From the NCBI RefSeq assembly GCF_007280415.1, contig NZ_VKKU01000001.1, positions 1,612,001 to 1,676,000 of the forward strand: a stretch of DNA of 64,000 bases, read 5' to 3'. Below the pieces are notes generated by a model. That model did not search any database. It saw nothing but the letters and a program-made list of their open reading frames with translations, and was not told where the DNA came from. Both the position numbers and the translations under genes were made by a program. This document shows, piece by piece, positions 8,996-19,793 of this stretch (positions are counted from its first letter, which is position 1; each line of letters starts with the position of its first letter). The stretch is from Sphingorhabdus contaminans. GTDB lineage: Bacteria > Pseudomonadota > Alphaproteobacteria > Sphingomonadales > Sphingomonadaceae.

Positions 8996-9781
8996 TCACC
9001 ACGCAATAAGAAGCTGTGCACCTTCGCCAAAAGTGATTTGGGGTCGTGTTGAGAACACAAAACAATCTCCGGCAAGTGCAGCTTCGTCATCGACAGACAC
9101 TTCCCCTCCAACCGGTATCAATGCCAGCTCTCGATCGGTCGGCACCCCCGCCAACTGGTCCGCTCCGGTTACATGGCGCAGATGGAAGAATTCACTGTCG
9201 ATGATGAGCGGACCTGCGCCGACATTACCAGATCGGGCGTCGGCATAGGGCTCCGCCCTCGATACATCTATGCCATCATCCAGATGCAATGCACGCGGGC
9301 GGCCATAGTCGTAGAGACGGTAGGTGATATCAGCAAATTGCTGCACTTCGATCAAGGTAATCCCGGCTCCGATCGCATGGACCGTGCCGGCAGGGATGTA
9401 GAAGAAATCGCCGGCCTTCACCGGCTTCCAGTCCATCAACTGCTCTATTTCGCCAGATTCGCTGGCCGCCCGCAGTTCCGCGCCGTTGAGTGGCCTAACG
9501 GTTCCAATTCCCAGAACCGCACCCGGCTCTGCATGCACGATGAACCAGCATTCTTCCTTACCCGAAGCCTGACCCCGCGCCTGGGCCTGTGCATCATTCG
9601 GATGCACCTGGATCGAGAGCTTTTCCGAAGTGAACAACCACTTTATCAAGAGAGGAAATGGCGCAGACGGGTCGCCTTCGAACCAGACTTCGCCAATGCG
9701 CCGCCCACCCATTTCCCCGAACGCAGCAGGAATGTCGGTACGACCCCATGGTTTTTCGACCATATGTTTCTTCAATTTCAT
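8996..9781 (-). CDS. manA: Mannose-6-phosphate isomerase, class I
   Basis: Interconverts fructose 6-phosphate and mannose 6-phosphate, feeding GDP-mannose and polysaccharide synthesis. This is the short (261-residue) cupin-type class I enzyme. Seen: VEKPWGRTDIP at the start, LIKWLFTSEKLSIQVHPND with metal-binding His, AGTVHAIGAGITLIEVQQ, and the ITYRLYDYGR signature near residue 165. The ATG at 9781 is chosen over an upstream in-frame start because homology begins there and AAAAGAG precedes it. The C-terminus is a short second cupin half. Confidence 0.88.
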   Translation of the reverse strand: MKLKKHMVEKPWGRTDIPAAFGEMGGRRIGEVWFEGDPSAPFPLLIKWLFTSEKLSIQVHPNDAQAQARGQASGKEECWFIVHAEPGAVLGIGTVRPLNGAELRAASESGEIEQLMDWKPVKAGDFFYIPAGTVHAIGAGITLIEVQQFADITYRLYDYGRPRALHLDDGIDVSRAEPYADARSGNVGAGPLIIDSEFFHLRHVTGADQLAGVPTDRELALIPVGGEVSVDDEAALAGDCFVFSTRPQITFGEGAQLLIAW

Positions 9782-9891
9782 CTCTTTTCGCCTAACAGTA
9801 ATTTTCCGCTTTTGCACCGCCGAAAGTCCGGCTAGGGCGTTGCCAACAACAAAACTCTCCCCGGGCACCAATGTTCACACTGGAGCCAAAA

Positions 9892-11964
9892 ATGACTCAA
9901 TATGTACCCCGCGCAGGCCTGCAGATCGCAGAGGAACTCGCGCATTTCGTGGAAAGCCGTGCCATTGAAGGTACCGGCATAACGGCGGACGGGCTGTGGC
10001 AAGGCCTCGCCACTATCCTCAGCCAATTTGTCCCGCAGAACAGGGCCCTGCTCGCAAAGCGGGACGAATTGCAGGCAAAGATCGACGCATGGCATCGCGC
10101 CCATCCCGGCCCCATAGCCGACATGCAGGGGTATCAGGGCTTTCTGAAAGAGATCGGCTATCTCGTTCCCGAGCCTGCGCCTTTCACTGTGGGCACACAG
10201 AATGTGGACGCCGAAATCGCGACCATGGCGGGGCCGCAGCTGGTGGTGCCGTCGCTCAACGACCGTTTCGTCCTGAACGCTGCAAATGCCCGCTGGGGCA
10301 GCCTGTATGACGCACTTTATGGCACCGACGTGCTGGATGCCGCCCCTGCGCAGCCGGGCGGTTATGACGCCAGGCGCGGTGAAGCGGTTATTGCCTATGC
10401 GCGGAGCTTTTTGAACGACACCATTCCCGGTTGGGAAGCCGTTCTGGCCGGCGGAACATCACCGCATTATGTCACTAAAGCGGTCACCGGCGAGACGACG
10501 CGTTATCTGTTCAAACAAAATGGCCTGCATATCGAAATCCTGGTCGACCCTTCGCATCCGATCGGCGCGACCGATGCCTTGGGCATCGCGGATGTTATTC
10601 TGGAAGCGGCGTTGACCACCATCATCGATCTGGAAGATTCGGTGGCCGCCGTTGATGCCGCCGACAAGGTTGCGGCCTATAGTAACTGGCTGGGCCTGAT
10701 GCGGGGCGACCTTGTGGCATCTTTCGAAAAAGGCGGCCGCACGCTGACCCGCGCTCTGGATACGGACCGCGTTTATGACGGTCTTACCCTGCCCGGCCGC
10801 AGCCTGATGTTTGTCCGTAATGTCGGACATTTGATGACCAACCCTGCCGTGCTGCTCGCCGATGGCGGGGAAGCGCCCGAAGGCATATTGGATGCGCTCT
10901 TTACATCCCTGTGCGCCCTCCATGACCTGAAGGGTCTTGGCACCCACCGCAACAGTCGGGCCGGGTCCATCTACATCGTCAAACCCAAGATGCACGGCCC
11001 GGAAGAAGCCGCACTGACAAACGCCCTGTTCGACGCCGTCGAGGATATCTTCGGCCTTGCGCGCCATACCATCAAGGTCGGCGTGATGGACGAGGAGCGC
11101 CGGATCAGCGCCAATCTGGCCGCCTGTATCCATGCCGTGCGTGACCGCATCGTATTCATCAACACAGGCTTCCTCGACCGGACCGGCGACGAAATGCATA
11201 CAGCGATGCAGGCCGGCCCGATGATCCGCAAGGCCGACATGAAAACATCGAGCTGGATCCAGGCCTATGAGGCACGCAATGTGCAGATCGGCCTGGCATG
11301 CGGCCTTTCGGGCAAGGCACAGATCGGCAAGGGCATGTGGGCCGCGCCCGACATGATGAAGGACATGATGGCGCAAAAAATCGGCCATCCCAAGGCGGGT
11401 GCCAATACCGCTTGGGTCCCATCGCCCACCGCCGCGACCTTGCACGCGATGCACTACCATCAGTTCGACGTCTTCGGTCGGCAGGCCGAGCTTGCCACCG
11501 AACCAACACCGGGGCTCGATCCGCTCCTGACCATCCCCGTTGCGCCTGTTGGCCATAATTGGTCGGATGAGGATGTGACTCAGGAATTGGAGAACAATGC
11601 CCAGGGAATTTTGGGTTATGTTGTCCGCTGGATTGACCAGGGCGTCGGTTGTTCCAAGGTGCCCGACATCCATGATATCGGCCTGATGGAAGATCGCGCG
11701 ACCTTGCGCATCTCATCGCAGCATATTGCAAACTGGCTGCTGCATGGGATCGCGACCGAGGCGCAGGTCGATGCCGCGCTGACGAAGATGGCGGCCAAGG
11801 TAGACGCGCAAAATGCCGGTGATCCGCTTTACGAAAAGCTGACACCGGACAGCATCGCGTTCAAAGCTGCCCGCGCGCTCATTTTCGAAGGTGTGCAGCA
11901 ACCGAACGGCTATACCGAGCCGTTGCTGCACAAATTCCGGTTGGAGAAAAAAGCCGCCGCTTAA
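9892..11964 (+). CDS. glcB: Malate synthase G
   Basis: Condenses acetyl-CoA and glyoxylate to malate, the second step of the glyoxylate shunt. The monomeric G form is indicated by the 690-residue length. Seen: the [17 protein letters not shown] block with the catalytic Asp/Glu region, [29 protein letters not shown] and [15 protein letters not shown]. The ATG at 9892 has GGAG at a normal distance; an ATG 21 nt earlier lacks one. No isocitrate lyase gene is adjacent. The stop overlaps the convergent Ste24-like gene stop by 3 nt within a bidirectional hairpin. Confidence 0.96.
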   Translation: MTQYVPRAGLQIAEELAHFVESRAIEGTGITADGLWQGLATILSQFVPQNRALLAKRDELQAKIDAWHRAHPGPIADMQGYQGFLKEIGYLVPEPAPFTVGTQNVDAEIATMAGPQLVVPSLNDRFVLNAANARWGSLYDALYGTDVLDAAPAQPGGYDARRGEAVIAYARSFLNDTIPGWEAVLAGGTSPHYVTKAVTGETTRYLFKQNGLHIEILVDPSHPIGATDALGIADVILEAALTTIIDLEDSVAAVDAADKVAAYSNWLGLMRGDLVASFEKGGRTLTRALDTDRVYDGLTLPGRSLMFVRNVGHLMTNPAVLLADGGEAPEGILDALFTSLCALHDLKGLGTHRNSRAGSIYIVKPKMHGPEEAALTNALFDAVEDIFGLARHTIKVGVMDEERRISANLAACIHAVRDRIVFINTGFLDRTGDEMHTAMQAGPMIRKADMKTSSWIQAYEARNVQIGLACGLSGKAQIGKGMWAAPDMMKDMMAQKIGHPKAGANTAWVPSPTAATLHAMHYHQFDVFGRQAELATEPTPGLDPLLTIPVAPVGHNWSDEDVTQELENNAQGILGYVVRWIDQGVGCSKVPDIHDIGLMEDRATLRISSQHIANWLLHGIATEAQVDAALTKMAAKVDAQNAGDPLYEKLTPDSIAFKAARALIFEGVQQPNGYTEPLLHKFRLEKKAAA

Positions 11965-11978
11965 GACGCCGGCTTTTT
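11948..11978. terminator. bidirectional terminator between glcB and the M48 protease gene
   Basis: AAAAAGCCG and CGGCTTTTT arms form a 9-bp stem whose T-run on the + strand and matching A-run give U-tracts in both directions. Both convergent stop codons lie in the loop. Confidence 0.7.
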
Positions 11979-13133
11979 CTTCAACTGATCCGCTTTCCAG
12001 TCCATTGCACGGCGCACACGCCGTTCAACCGACGGGTGCGAATAAAAGGCAATTTCTTCGAATGCCGAAGGCCGCGGATAACGATATTCCGCGGTCTTCA
12101 CCAACGCCCCTGCAAGCGCATCGGGCAGGTTGACGGTGCGCAGCGAATAGGCGTCGGCCTCGCTTTCACCAATGCGCGTCACACTGTTCAATACCGGTTG
12201 GGCCAACAGGCCCAGTACCGAAACAATGAACAGCAATATGGGTAGTCCTTCAGGATCGCTGACCTGTGCCTGACTGCCAAACAGGCTGGCGACACGGCCG
12301 AAAAGCCGGTCGGCAAGGAAGAATCCGACCATTGCCAGGCCCGCAAAAAGAAACACAATCCGCCATACATGGCCCAGCACATAATGGCCGATCTCGTGAC
12401 CGGTGACGGCTTTAACCTCATCGAGCGACGCCTGCTTCATAGCGACATCGGATATGGCAATCCGCGCCGAACCGAAGACCCCGGACACATTGGCGGTAAA
12501 ATTGTTGGATTGCCGCGACCCATCGAACATCAGCACGCGGTCGTGCGGAATATTGGCCTCGTCCGCCATTTCGAGAAGCGCGGTCCGCACCGGACCTTCA
12601 GGCACCGGTTTATATTCGTTGAACATCGGTTCGATCAGCACGGGCGAAAGCAATATGGTCGCCGCCGCCGCAAACGCGGTCAGCCCACCCGACCATAGCC
12701 ACCAACTTTTCCCGGTGCGCCGGATCAGGGCGTAAACGCCAAGGAAGAATAAGCCACCAAGCACGCTCGACAACAGGATACCGATGGCATCTTGCGCGAG
12801 AAAATCGCCCAAAGGCTGGCTTGTCCGGCCGTAGCTGCGCTCAAATCCCCATTCTTCGTAAATCCCCCATGGCAGGCTGATCAGCGCCGAAAGAAAAAAG
12901 AATGATGTGCAGATCGCCCATGCACGCAAACCCCAGCCATTATTTTGCAAGCGGGTCGACAATCGGTCCAGCAGACGCGAACGAACGATGATCCATGTCA
13001 CCAGCGCGGTCACCAGCAAACCACCCAACATGAGCCAATGGGTACCTGTTGTGTAATTTGCCGCCTTTTGCAGGGCTTCTGGCCCCAGGCTATCAATATA
13101 GCGTGCGGTTTCTACCGCCGGATCAAATGCCAT
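11961..13133 (-). CDS. M48 family metallopeptidase (Ste24/CAAX protease 1-like)
   Basis: An integral membrane zinc protease of 390 residues. Several membrane helices precede the catalytic HEIGH motif (in [13 protein letters not shown] near residue 245); ESEADAY near residue 335 supplies the third zinc ligand. Bacterial Ste24-like enzymes are thought to act in membrane-protein quality control; no CAAX substrate is visible. The ATG at 13133 follows AGAGGGA, whereas an in-frame TTG lies two codons upstream. Its promoter region abuts that of the divergent LuxR-type gene. Confidence 0.88.
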   Translation of the reverse strand: MAFDPAVETARYIDSLGPEALQKAANYTTGTHWLMLGGLLVTALVTWIIVRSRLLDRLSTRLQNNGWGLRAWAICTSFFFLSALISLPWGIYEEWGFERSYGRTSQPLGDFLAQDAIGILLSSVLGGLFFLGVYALIRRTGKSWWLWSGGLTAFAAAATILLSPVLIEPMFNEYKPVPEGPVRTALLEMADEANIPHDRVLMFDGSRQSNNFTANVSGVFGSARIAISDVAMKQASLDEVKAVTGHEIGHYVLGHVWRIVFLFAGLAMVGFFLADRLFGRVASLFGSQAQVSDPEGLPILLFIVSVLGLLAQPVLNSVTRIGESEADAYSLRTVNLPDALAGALVKTAEYRYPRPSAFEEIAFYSHPSVERRVRRAMDWKADQLKKKPAS

Positions 13134-13153
13134 TTTCAACGTCCCTCTCTTTC

Positions 13154-13177
13154 GCTGTATTAGCTAGATGATACAGC
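13154..13177. promoter_or_regulatory. inverted repeat GCTGTAT-N10-ATACAGC, candidate operator
   Basis: Perfect 7-base arms separated by 10 nt lie in the divergent promoter region of the M48 protease and the LuxR-type regulator. The ATACAG core recurs as a tighter inverted repeat before the OPT transporter, suggesting that one regulator recognises both. This is inference only. Confidence 0.4.
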
Positions 13178-13199
13178 AGGACTGCGCAAGACGTATTGC

Positions 13200-13655
13200 A
13201 TGGATGTCTTGCGCCAAGGGCAATGGCATGGTTTATTTGTTACAATGTGGAGGTTGGTGGTCCTTTATGGCTTAGCGCTTGCGGCGTTTGCATTCCTGCT
13301 GGAATGGCTCGACTTTAAACGAAGCGTACAGCACTGGTCCTTTGAGTTTTACGTTGCCTGTATCGCCATCATTTTTGTCCTTCTGGGCATCTGGATCGGG
13401 AACCGCCTGACCGCCAGACCCCGCGAAGCATTTGCCCGAAACGAAGCTGCCATCGCTTCGCTGGGGATCAGTGCCCGTGAGGTGGAGGTGCTGGAAATGC
13501 TGTCCGCCGGGCATGCCAACAAGGTGATAGCCCGCCGCCTCGACATTTCCCCCAATACCGTCAAAACCCATGTCGCGCGTCTTTATGAAAAATTGGAAGT
13601 CGCCAGCCGTACCCAGGCAATTAGCCGCGCGCGGGAACTCGATATATTGCCCTGA
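13200..13655 (+). CDS. membrane-tethered LuxR-type transcriptional regulator
   Basis: A 151-residue protein with two N-terminal membrane segments (about residues 17-38 and 50-68) and a C-terminal LuxR/FixJ helix-turn-helix (LGISAREVEVLEMLSAGHAN to NTVKTHVARLYEKLEV). No receiver domain is present. The HTH residues, including SPNTVKTHV, look intact, so DNA binding from the membrane is expected. The DUF4199 gene follows after 100 nt and the OPT transporter next, all on the same strand. No clear ribosome binding site precedes the ATG. Confidence 0.85.
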   Translation: MDVLRQGQWHGLFVTMWRLVVLYGLALAAFAFLLEWLDFKRSVQHWSFEFYVACIAIIFVLLGIWIGNRLTARPREAFARNEAAIASLGISAREVEVLEMLSAGHANKVIARRLDISPNTVKTHVARLYEKLEVASRTQAISRARELDILP

Positions 13656-13755
13656 AATAGGGTGATATCAGCCAAATCACCCATTTGGGCGATATCTTTC
13701 GCCGATTGTCCGGCCCACAAATTTCGGGCATCCATTACCAATAGGGAGATATTTT

Positions 13756-14292
13756 ATGGGTCGGATTATCCTCGTTTACGGCGTGATCGCTGGCGTGACC
13801 GTTGCAATACTTATGCGTGTCGCAATGATGCTTTTTCCCGAAGGCGGCACCGGCGGCATGGTCGCCGGATTTTCATCCATGATCATCGCGCTGTCCTTCG
13901 TCTTTATCGGAGTGAAGCGTTATCGCGACAGCGAATTGGGCGGTATCATTCGATTCTGGCGCGCGTTGGGAGTCGGCTTTGCGATCGCGTTCATTGCGTC
14001 GCTGTTTTACGTCGCCGCCTGGGAGCTTTATCTATACCTCACCAACTACACGTTCATGGATGAGTATATCAACGCAACGCTTGAACAGGCGAAAAGCCAG
14101 GGCAAGACTGCTGCGGAACTCGCTGCCATGGCTCGCGAAATGGACAGTTTCCGTGCGCTCTATGCCAACCCGTTCAGCCGGATGGCCGTTACCTTTACGG
14201 AAATATCGCCAATCGCCGTGCTTATGCCACTGATATCCGCCATTTTGTTACGCAACAGCCGTTTCCTTCCTTCAAAGGTGGCTACTGCTTGA
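13756..14292 (+). CDS. DUF4199 domain-containing membrane protein
   Basis: A 178-residue protein with four predicted membrane helices (N-terminus, about 32-50, 75-95 and 145-165) and a polar loop rich in Glu, Lys and Ala between helices 3 and 4. The IALSFVFIGVKRYRDSELGG block is characteristic of DUF4199. Function is unknown. GGGAG precedes the ATG. Its position directly after the membrane-bound LuxR-type gene suggests a functional pair, possibly sensor-related or regulated by it; that is inference. Confidence 0.8.
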   Translation: MGRIILVYGVIAGVTVAILMRVAMMLFPEGGTGGMVAGFSSMIIALSFVFIGVKRYRDSELGGIIRFWRALGVGFAIAFIASLFYVAAWELYLYLTNYTFMDEYINATLEQAKSQGKTAAELAAMAREMDSFRALYANPFSRMAVTFTEISPIAVLMPLISAILLRNSRFLPSKVATA

Positions 14293-14306
14293 TTTAAAAG
14301 TGTTTT

Positions 14307-14328
14307 CCGATACAGTCCGCTGTATCGG
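14307..14328. promoter_or_regulatory. inverted repeat CCGATACAG-N4-CTGTATCGG upstream of the OPT transporter
   Basis: Perfect 9-base arms with a 4-nt loop end 11 nt before the OPT start codon. It could be a terminator-like hairpin of the DUF4199 gene or an operator. It shares the ATACAG core with the repeat before the LuxR-type gene at 13154-13177. No T-tract follows, which favours an operator. Confidence 0.4.
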
Positions 14329-14339
14329 GAGATACAAAT

Positions 14340-16262
14340 ATGCGTGAATTAACGATCCGGTCCGTCATTTTGGGCGGCCTCATCACTTTGCTGTTTACCG
14401 CAGCAAATGTTTATTTGGGGCTCAAGGCCGGATTGACCTTTGCGACATCTATTCCCGCCGCCGTGATTTCGATGGCCATTTTGCGTTTGTTGCCGGGCGG
14501 CACCATTCTTGAAAACAACATCGTGCAAACCATCGCCAGCGCGGCGGGAACTTTATCGGCCATTATCTTCGTGCTGCCGGGCTTGGTGATATTGGGATAC
14601 TGGCAGGGCTTTCCCTTCCTGACGACCGCCGCGGTCTGCGCGACCGGCGGGATATTGGGTGTGATGTTTTCCGTCCCTCTGCGCCGTGCACTCGTTACCG
14701 GTTCGGACCTTCCCTATCCCGAAGGAAAGGCGGCTGCCGAAGTTCTGATCGTCGGATCGGCCGAAGGATCGGGGTCTGCAGAAAACAAGCGTGGCCTTGC
14801 TACCATCTTGGTCAATGCGCTTCTGTCGGCGTGTGTTTCGCTGCTGATTTCCATGAAGCTCGTGGCTGGGGAAATCGCCCGCTATTTCAAAATAGGGGCC
14901 GGGGCGACAGGCGCTTCCACTTCGCTCAGCCTGGCTCTGGTCGGGGTTGGCCATCTGGTCGGGCTTTCGGTGGGACTGGCGATGCTGTTGGGTATGGCAA
15001 TTAGCTGGCTCGGGCTGGTTCCCTATTTCAGCCAGGGTGTCGCAGGCGCGGACGCGGCGGAGATCGCCGGGTCGGTGTTCCGCGAAAAAGCCCGATTTAT
15101 CGGCGCAGGCACCATTGGCGTCGCCGCAATCTGGACATTGCTCAAGATCATCGGCCCGATTGTGCAAGGCCTTAAAGGCGCCATGGCCGCATCTGCCGCC
15201 CGTTCGGCGGGCGATAGTCTTGCTTTGACCGAACGCGATATTCCAATCAAACTGGTCGGCGCCATTATCGTCGCCACGTTGATACCCATCGCCTTTTTGC
15301 TCTGGCAATTTTTGGGCGCCACACCGCTTGCCGGAATGGCCGCACCCATGATTGGCCTTACTATCCTCTATATCCTGTTGGCGGGCGTGGTGATCGCGTC
15401 GGTCTGCGGTTATATGGCCGGTCTGATTGGTGCGTCGAACAGCCCCATCTCCGGCGTAGGGATATTGGCCGTGGTTGGCGCGTCACTGATGCTGCTCGGC
15501 TTTTTCGGCCGGGGTGGTACACCCGACGAAACCAGCGCGATGATCGCTTATGCTCTCTTCGCGACGGCAATCGTGTTCGGAATCGCGACCATTTCCAACG
15601 ACAATTTGCAGGATTTGAAAACCGGGCAGATTGTCGGTGCGACGCCATGGCGGCAACAAATTGCGCTGGTGATCGGTGTGCTGTTCGGCAGCCTTGCCAT
15701 TCCGCCGGTGCTCGATTTGCTGAACAACGCCTTTGGTTTTGCCGGCAGCGTAGGCGCTGGCGAGAATGCGCTTGCCGCGCCGCAGGCCCTGCTCATTTCG
15801 GCGCTGGCGAAGGGCGTGCTTGGCGGTGATCTTGATTGGCCCCTGCTCGGCCTTGGTGCGCTGATCGGGGTGGCTGTGATTGTTCTGGACGAACTGCTGG
15901 GCAAGGCGGGTAAACGCCGTCTGCCGCCTCTAGGCGTGGGGATGGGTGTGTATCTGCCGATGGCACTGACATTCCTGATCGTCGTCGGTACCGTGCTCGG
16001 CCATTATTACGACAAATGGGCCGAGGCGCGTCGGGATCCGGAAGCCGCCAAACGCATGGGCGTCCTTGCCGCAACGGGCCTGATCGTCGGAGAAAGCCTG
16101 TTCGGCGTGGCCTTTGCCGGAATCGTCGCGGGCAGTGGCAGCGATGCGCCGCTGGCCGTCGTCGGCGAAGGCTTTGCGCCTATCGCCGAATATGGCGGCG
16201 CCATCCTGTTTGTCGGGATTTTGTGGTGGATCTACAACCGCACAAGGCGCGAGGCCGCATAA
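14340..16262 (+). CDS. OPT family oligopeptide transporter
   Basis: A large polytopic carrier (640 residues, about 14-16 helices) of the oligopeptide transporter family, which imports peptides or metal chelates with protons. Seen: RSVILGGLITLLFTAANVYL at the start and the family blocks LPYPEGKAAAEVL, ISNDNLQDLKTGQIVGATPW and PPLGVGMGVYLP. GGGAG precedes the ATG. The substrate cannot be deduced from context. It follows the LuxR/DUF4199 pair on the same strand, with a perfect inverted repeat in its leader. Confidence 0.9.
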   Translation: MRELTIRSVILGGLITLLFTAANVYLGLKAGLTFATSIPAAVISMAILRLLPGGTILENNIVQTIASAAGTLSAIIFVLPGLVILGYWQGFPFLTTAAVCATGGILGVMFSVPLRRALVTGSDLPYPEGKAAAEVLIVGSAEGSGSAENKRGLATILVNALLSACVSLLISMKLVAGEIARYFKIGAGATGASTSLSLALVGVGHLVGLSVGLAMLLGMAISWLGLVPYFSQGVAGADAAEIAGSVFREKARFIGAGTIGVAAIWTLLKIIGPIVQGLKGAMAASAARSAGDSLALTERDIPIKLVGAIIVATLIPIAFLLWQFLGATPLAGMAAPMIGLTILYILLAGVVIASVCGYMAGLIGASNSPISGVGILAVVGASLMLLGFFGRGGTPDETSAMIAYALFATAIVFGIATISNDNLQDLKTGQIVGATPWRQQIALVIGVLFGSLAIPPVLDLLNNAFGFAGSVGAGENALAAPQALLISALAKGVLGGDLDWPLLGLGALIGVAVIVLDELLGKAGKRRLPPLGVGMGVYLPMALTFLIVVGTVLGHYYDKWAEARRDPEAAKRMGVLAATGLIVGESLFGVAFAGIVAGSGSDAPLAVVGEGFAPIAEYGGAILFVGILWWIYNRTRREAA

Positions 16263-16286
16263 CCCCGAGCCCTGTCGCGCCGCGGG

Positions 16287-17318
<1,032 letters not shown>

Positions 17319-17399
17319 TTATCCCCATAAATTAGGGCTTCACTTTAACGCGCCGTCCACTTATCAGGCGGCGCGTAACAAGCTTCAGGGAGCATTTTC

Positions 17400-17717
17400 A
17401 TGGCCAAAGTCACCGTAATCTCACGCAATGGCGAAGGCCGCGAAGTAGAGGCGGAAAATGGTTTGCCGTTGATGGAAGTGATCCGCGACAACGGCTTTGA
17501 TGAATTGCTCGCTCTGTGCGGCGGTTGCTGCTCCTGCGCGACCTGCCATGTGCATATCGATCCAGCCTTTGTCGACAAGCTGCCGCAAATGGGCGAAGAC
17601 GAGAATGACTTGCTCGACAGCACCGATCACCGCAACGAAACATCGCGCCTATCGTGCCAGATTCCTGTCAGCGATGCTCTCGACGGCCTGATCGTCACCA
17701 TCGCGCCGGAAGACTAA
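17400..17717 (+). CDS. adrenodoxin-type [2Fe-2S] ferredoxin
   Basis: A 105-residue electron carrier. The cluster ligands are visible as C-x5-C-x2-C ([15 protein letters not shown], residues 40-49) plus a distal Cys in RLSCQIP (about residue 87). The C-terminal [15 protein letters not shown] is typical of the adrenodoxin/putidaredoxin group that serves P450 systems or Fe-S assembly. No P450 or reductase is adjacent, so the partner is unknown. GGGAG precedes the ATG. Its stop overlaps the convergent NupC gene stop. Confidence 0.93.
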   Translation: MAKVTVISRNGEGREVEAENGLPLMEVIRDNGFDELLALCGGCCSCATCHVHIDPAFVDKLPQMGEDENDLLDSTDHRNETSRLSCQIPVSDALDGLIVTIAPED

Positions 17718-18982
17718 ACCGCCGTTACCAGCCCGATCATCGCCCCCGTCATAAGGGAGGCGAGGTTGCCCGCCAGCCAGCTTTTCATCCCCAGCGACGA
17801 CGCCTCGGCGCGGCGTGCCGGGCAAAGTGTGCCGATGGTCGACACCAGCAGACCTACGCTCGCAAGATTGGCAAAACCGCACAGGGCATAAGTGACGATC
17901 AGCTTGCTGCGCACGCCAAGCGCTCCTTCGGACAGGGCCGCCATATCCAGATAAGCCACATATTCGTTCAATATGGCTTTCGTCCCCATCAGTCCCCCCG
18001 CCATGCCCGCATCCTGCCATGGAACGCCGATCGCCCACATCAGCGGCGCAAATATCCAGCCGAAGAAGCGCCGCAACGTGATCGGGGCACCATCGACCAG
18101 CGGCAGGACCGTCAGCATCTGGTCCACCAGCGCGACAAGCGCGAAGACCACGATGATGACGCCGATGACAGCCAGAAACAACTGCACGCCATCCATCGTG
18201 CCGGTGATGACGGCGTCGATACTGCTTTCATATTTCAGGCTGGTGTCGTCCGGGTCCATCGCGGTGTCGCCATCACCCGGAACCATCAGCCGGGCGATCA
18301 AAATGGAGGCTGGCAGGACGATGAGCGATGCCGAAATCATGTGCCCGACAGCGTCCGGCACTGTTTTCGATAACGTCTGGGCGTAGAGGATCAGGATCGC
18401 ACCCGAGATCGTCGCCATCGCAAGGACCATGACGGCAAACAGCTCGCTCCGGCTCATTTTTTCAAAATAAGCCCGCACCACCAACGGCGCCTCGACAACG
18501 CCGAGGAAGATATTGGCCCCCGCACTTAGCCCGACAACGCCGCTGACGCCCATGGTCTTACGCAGCGCCCAACTCAGCCCTCGCACGATGAGCGACAAAA
18601 TCTTCCAGTGCCACAACAAAGCGGAGAGCGCGGAAAATACGATGACGAGCGGCAATATCTGGAAGGCAATGATCAGCGGAGGCTGCACACCGTCCTTCAG
18701 GACAAAGGGCAGATCCCCGCCGCCTGTATAGCCGAACATATAAGATGAACCGACCAAGGTCGCCTTTTCAATTGCCAGCACCGCATAATTGGCAAGCATC
18801 ACGACATCCCACACAAAGGGGACGCGCACGATCAGCAGCGCGATGATGATTTGTAGCAAAAGCGCCCCGCCAACCCAGCGCCAACCCGGAAATGCCTTGC
18901 GATTTTCCGATACCGCCCATGCGATGAGCACAACCAGCGCGATTCCGATCAGCCCTTGCAATTGCTGCAGGACAGCAATCAT
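17714..18982 (-). CDS. concentrative nucleoside transporter (NupC/CNT family)
   Basis: A 422-residue inner membrane carrier that imports nucleosides with Na+ or H+. Seen: an N-terminal three-helix CNT domain, the gate domain, and the C-terminal transport core with [21 protein letters not shown] (near residue 155; binding-site residues of the family) and [10 protein letters not shown]. It starts within the stop of the upstream NUDIX gene (ATGA overlap), so the two are translationally coupled. Pairing with a NUDIX hydrolase suggests nucleotide salvage or clean-up; this is inference. Confidence 0.92.
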   Translation of the reverse strand: MIAVLQQLQGLIGIALVVLIAWAVSENRKAFPGWRWVGGALLLQIIIALLIVRVPFVWDVVMLANYAVLAIEKATLVGSSYMFGYTGGGDLPFVLKDGVQPPLIIAFQILPLVIVFSALSALLWHWKILSLIVRGLSWALRKTMGVSGVVGLSAGANIFLGVVEAPLVVRAYFEKMSRSELFAVMVLAMATISGAILILYAQTLSKTVPDAVGHMISASLIVLPASILIARLMVPGDGDTAMDPDDTSLKYESSIDAVITGTMDGVQLFLAVIGVIIVVFALVALVDQMLTVLPLVDGAPITLRRFFGWIFAPLMWAIGVPWQDAGMAGGLMGTKAILNEYVAYLDMAALSEGALGVRSKLIVTYALCGFANLASVGLLVSTIGTLCPARRAEASSLGMKSWLAGNLASLMTGAMIGLVTAV

Positions 18983-19764
18983 CCGCGCAAGGCTCCTTCC
19001 ATCGGTTCACCCAGAACCGGATAGCCATGGCCATCCGGTATGCACAACCAGGTGCCGTCCGCGCGCTTGTCGATATAGGTCTGGACCATGGTCACCGGAT
19101 GCTCGGCAGCGTGATGCGCTGCCGCATCGAAAGTGCCGAACAGCGCGAGCCGTTCGAGATTCCGCCGCGTGGGAAAGATAATCATGACCTCACCACGGTC
19201 CGCCTTTTCGAGAACCTCTGCCGCCGTTGCCCAGAACAGCGCGCGATTTTCCGTATGGTCCACAGTCGCAATCGGTGCCGTCGCGCCTGCATCGGCGAGG
19301 TAAAAGCGGGTATCGAAAACGCGGCTGGCCCGCTCGAACGCCGGAGGACGCCAGCGCGACCAGGGCACCAGACGATCAAAGTCCGGCGTCCAGCCATGGC
19401 GTGCGCAAATTGCCTGCAAGCTTTCCCCGTCGTGCAGAGCCGCGCGGGCATCACCACAATCGGCGGGGTCAGAAACGCCCGACAGGCCGAGGGCTAAACC
19501 TGCTTCCTCAATCGTTTCCCTTATGGCCGCAAGCCGCGCCGCTGCCTCATCCAAGGGCAAAGGGCCGCCCAGCATCTCGGCATAGTCGAAATCGGCGGCG
19601 TCTACCTTGCCGCCGGGGAACACCGCCGCTCCGCCCGCAAAAGCCATCGCCTTTATCCGCTCAACCATCAGCAAAAGCGGCGCGCCGCCCGACGGGTTCT
19701 CGCGGAAAATCACCATCGTGGCGGCGGGCGTGGCTAAAGGTTCTTCTGTCGTGTCGGCGTTCAT
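18979..19764 (-). CDS. NUDIX hydrolase (NUDT19-like)
   Basis: A 261-residue pyrophosphohydrolase. FPGGKVDAADFDYAE followed by AAIRETIEEAGLALG gives the NUDIX box with the REx2EExG core, with the longer spacing between halves seen in NUDT19/RP2-like proteins, several of which hydrolyse CoA derivatives. The substrate here is undetermined. It overlaps the downstream nucleoside transporter gene by 4 nt. Confidence 0.85.
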   Translation of the reverse strand: MNADTTEEPLATPAATMVIFRENPSGGAPLLLMVERIKAMAFAGGAAVFPGGKVDAADFDYAEMLGGPLPLDEAAARLAAIRETIEEAGLALGLSGVSDPADCGDARAALHDGESLQAICARHGWTPDFDRLVPWSRWRPPAFERASRVFDTRFYLADAGATAPIATVDHTENRALFWATAAEVLEKADRGEVMIIFPTRRNLERLALFGTFDAAAHHAAEHPVTMVQTYIDKRADGTWLCIPDGHGYPVLGEPMEGALRG

Positions 19765-19793
19765 GCCGTCACAAAAGCATGCTTTCGTTACAG

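Noticed and set aside
10459-11673. 404-codon antisense ORF inside glcB
   Set aside because: Fully within malate synthase G; composition (His/Gly/Arg-rich, no motifs) is that of a reverse-strand shadow.
3159-13133. A prenylation pathway from the ICMT-like methyltransferase and the Ste24-like protease
   Set aside because: The genes are 7 kb apart on separate transcripts, there is no prenyltransferase or CAAX protein, and both families have general bacterial roles.
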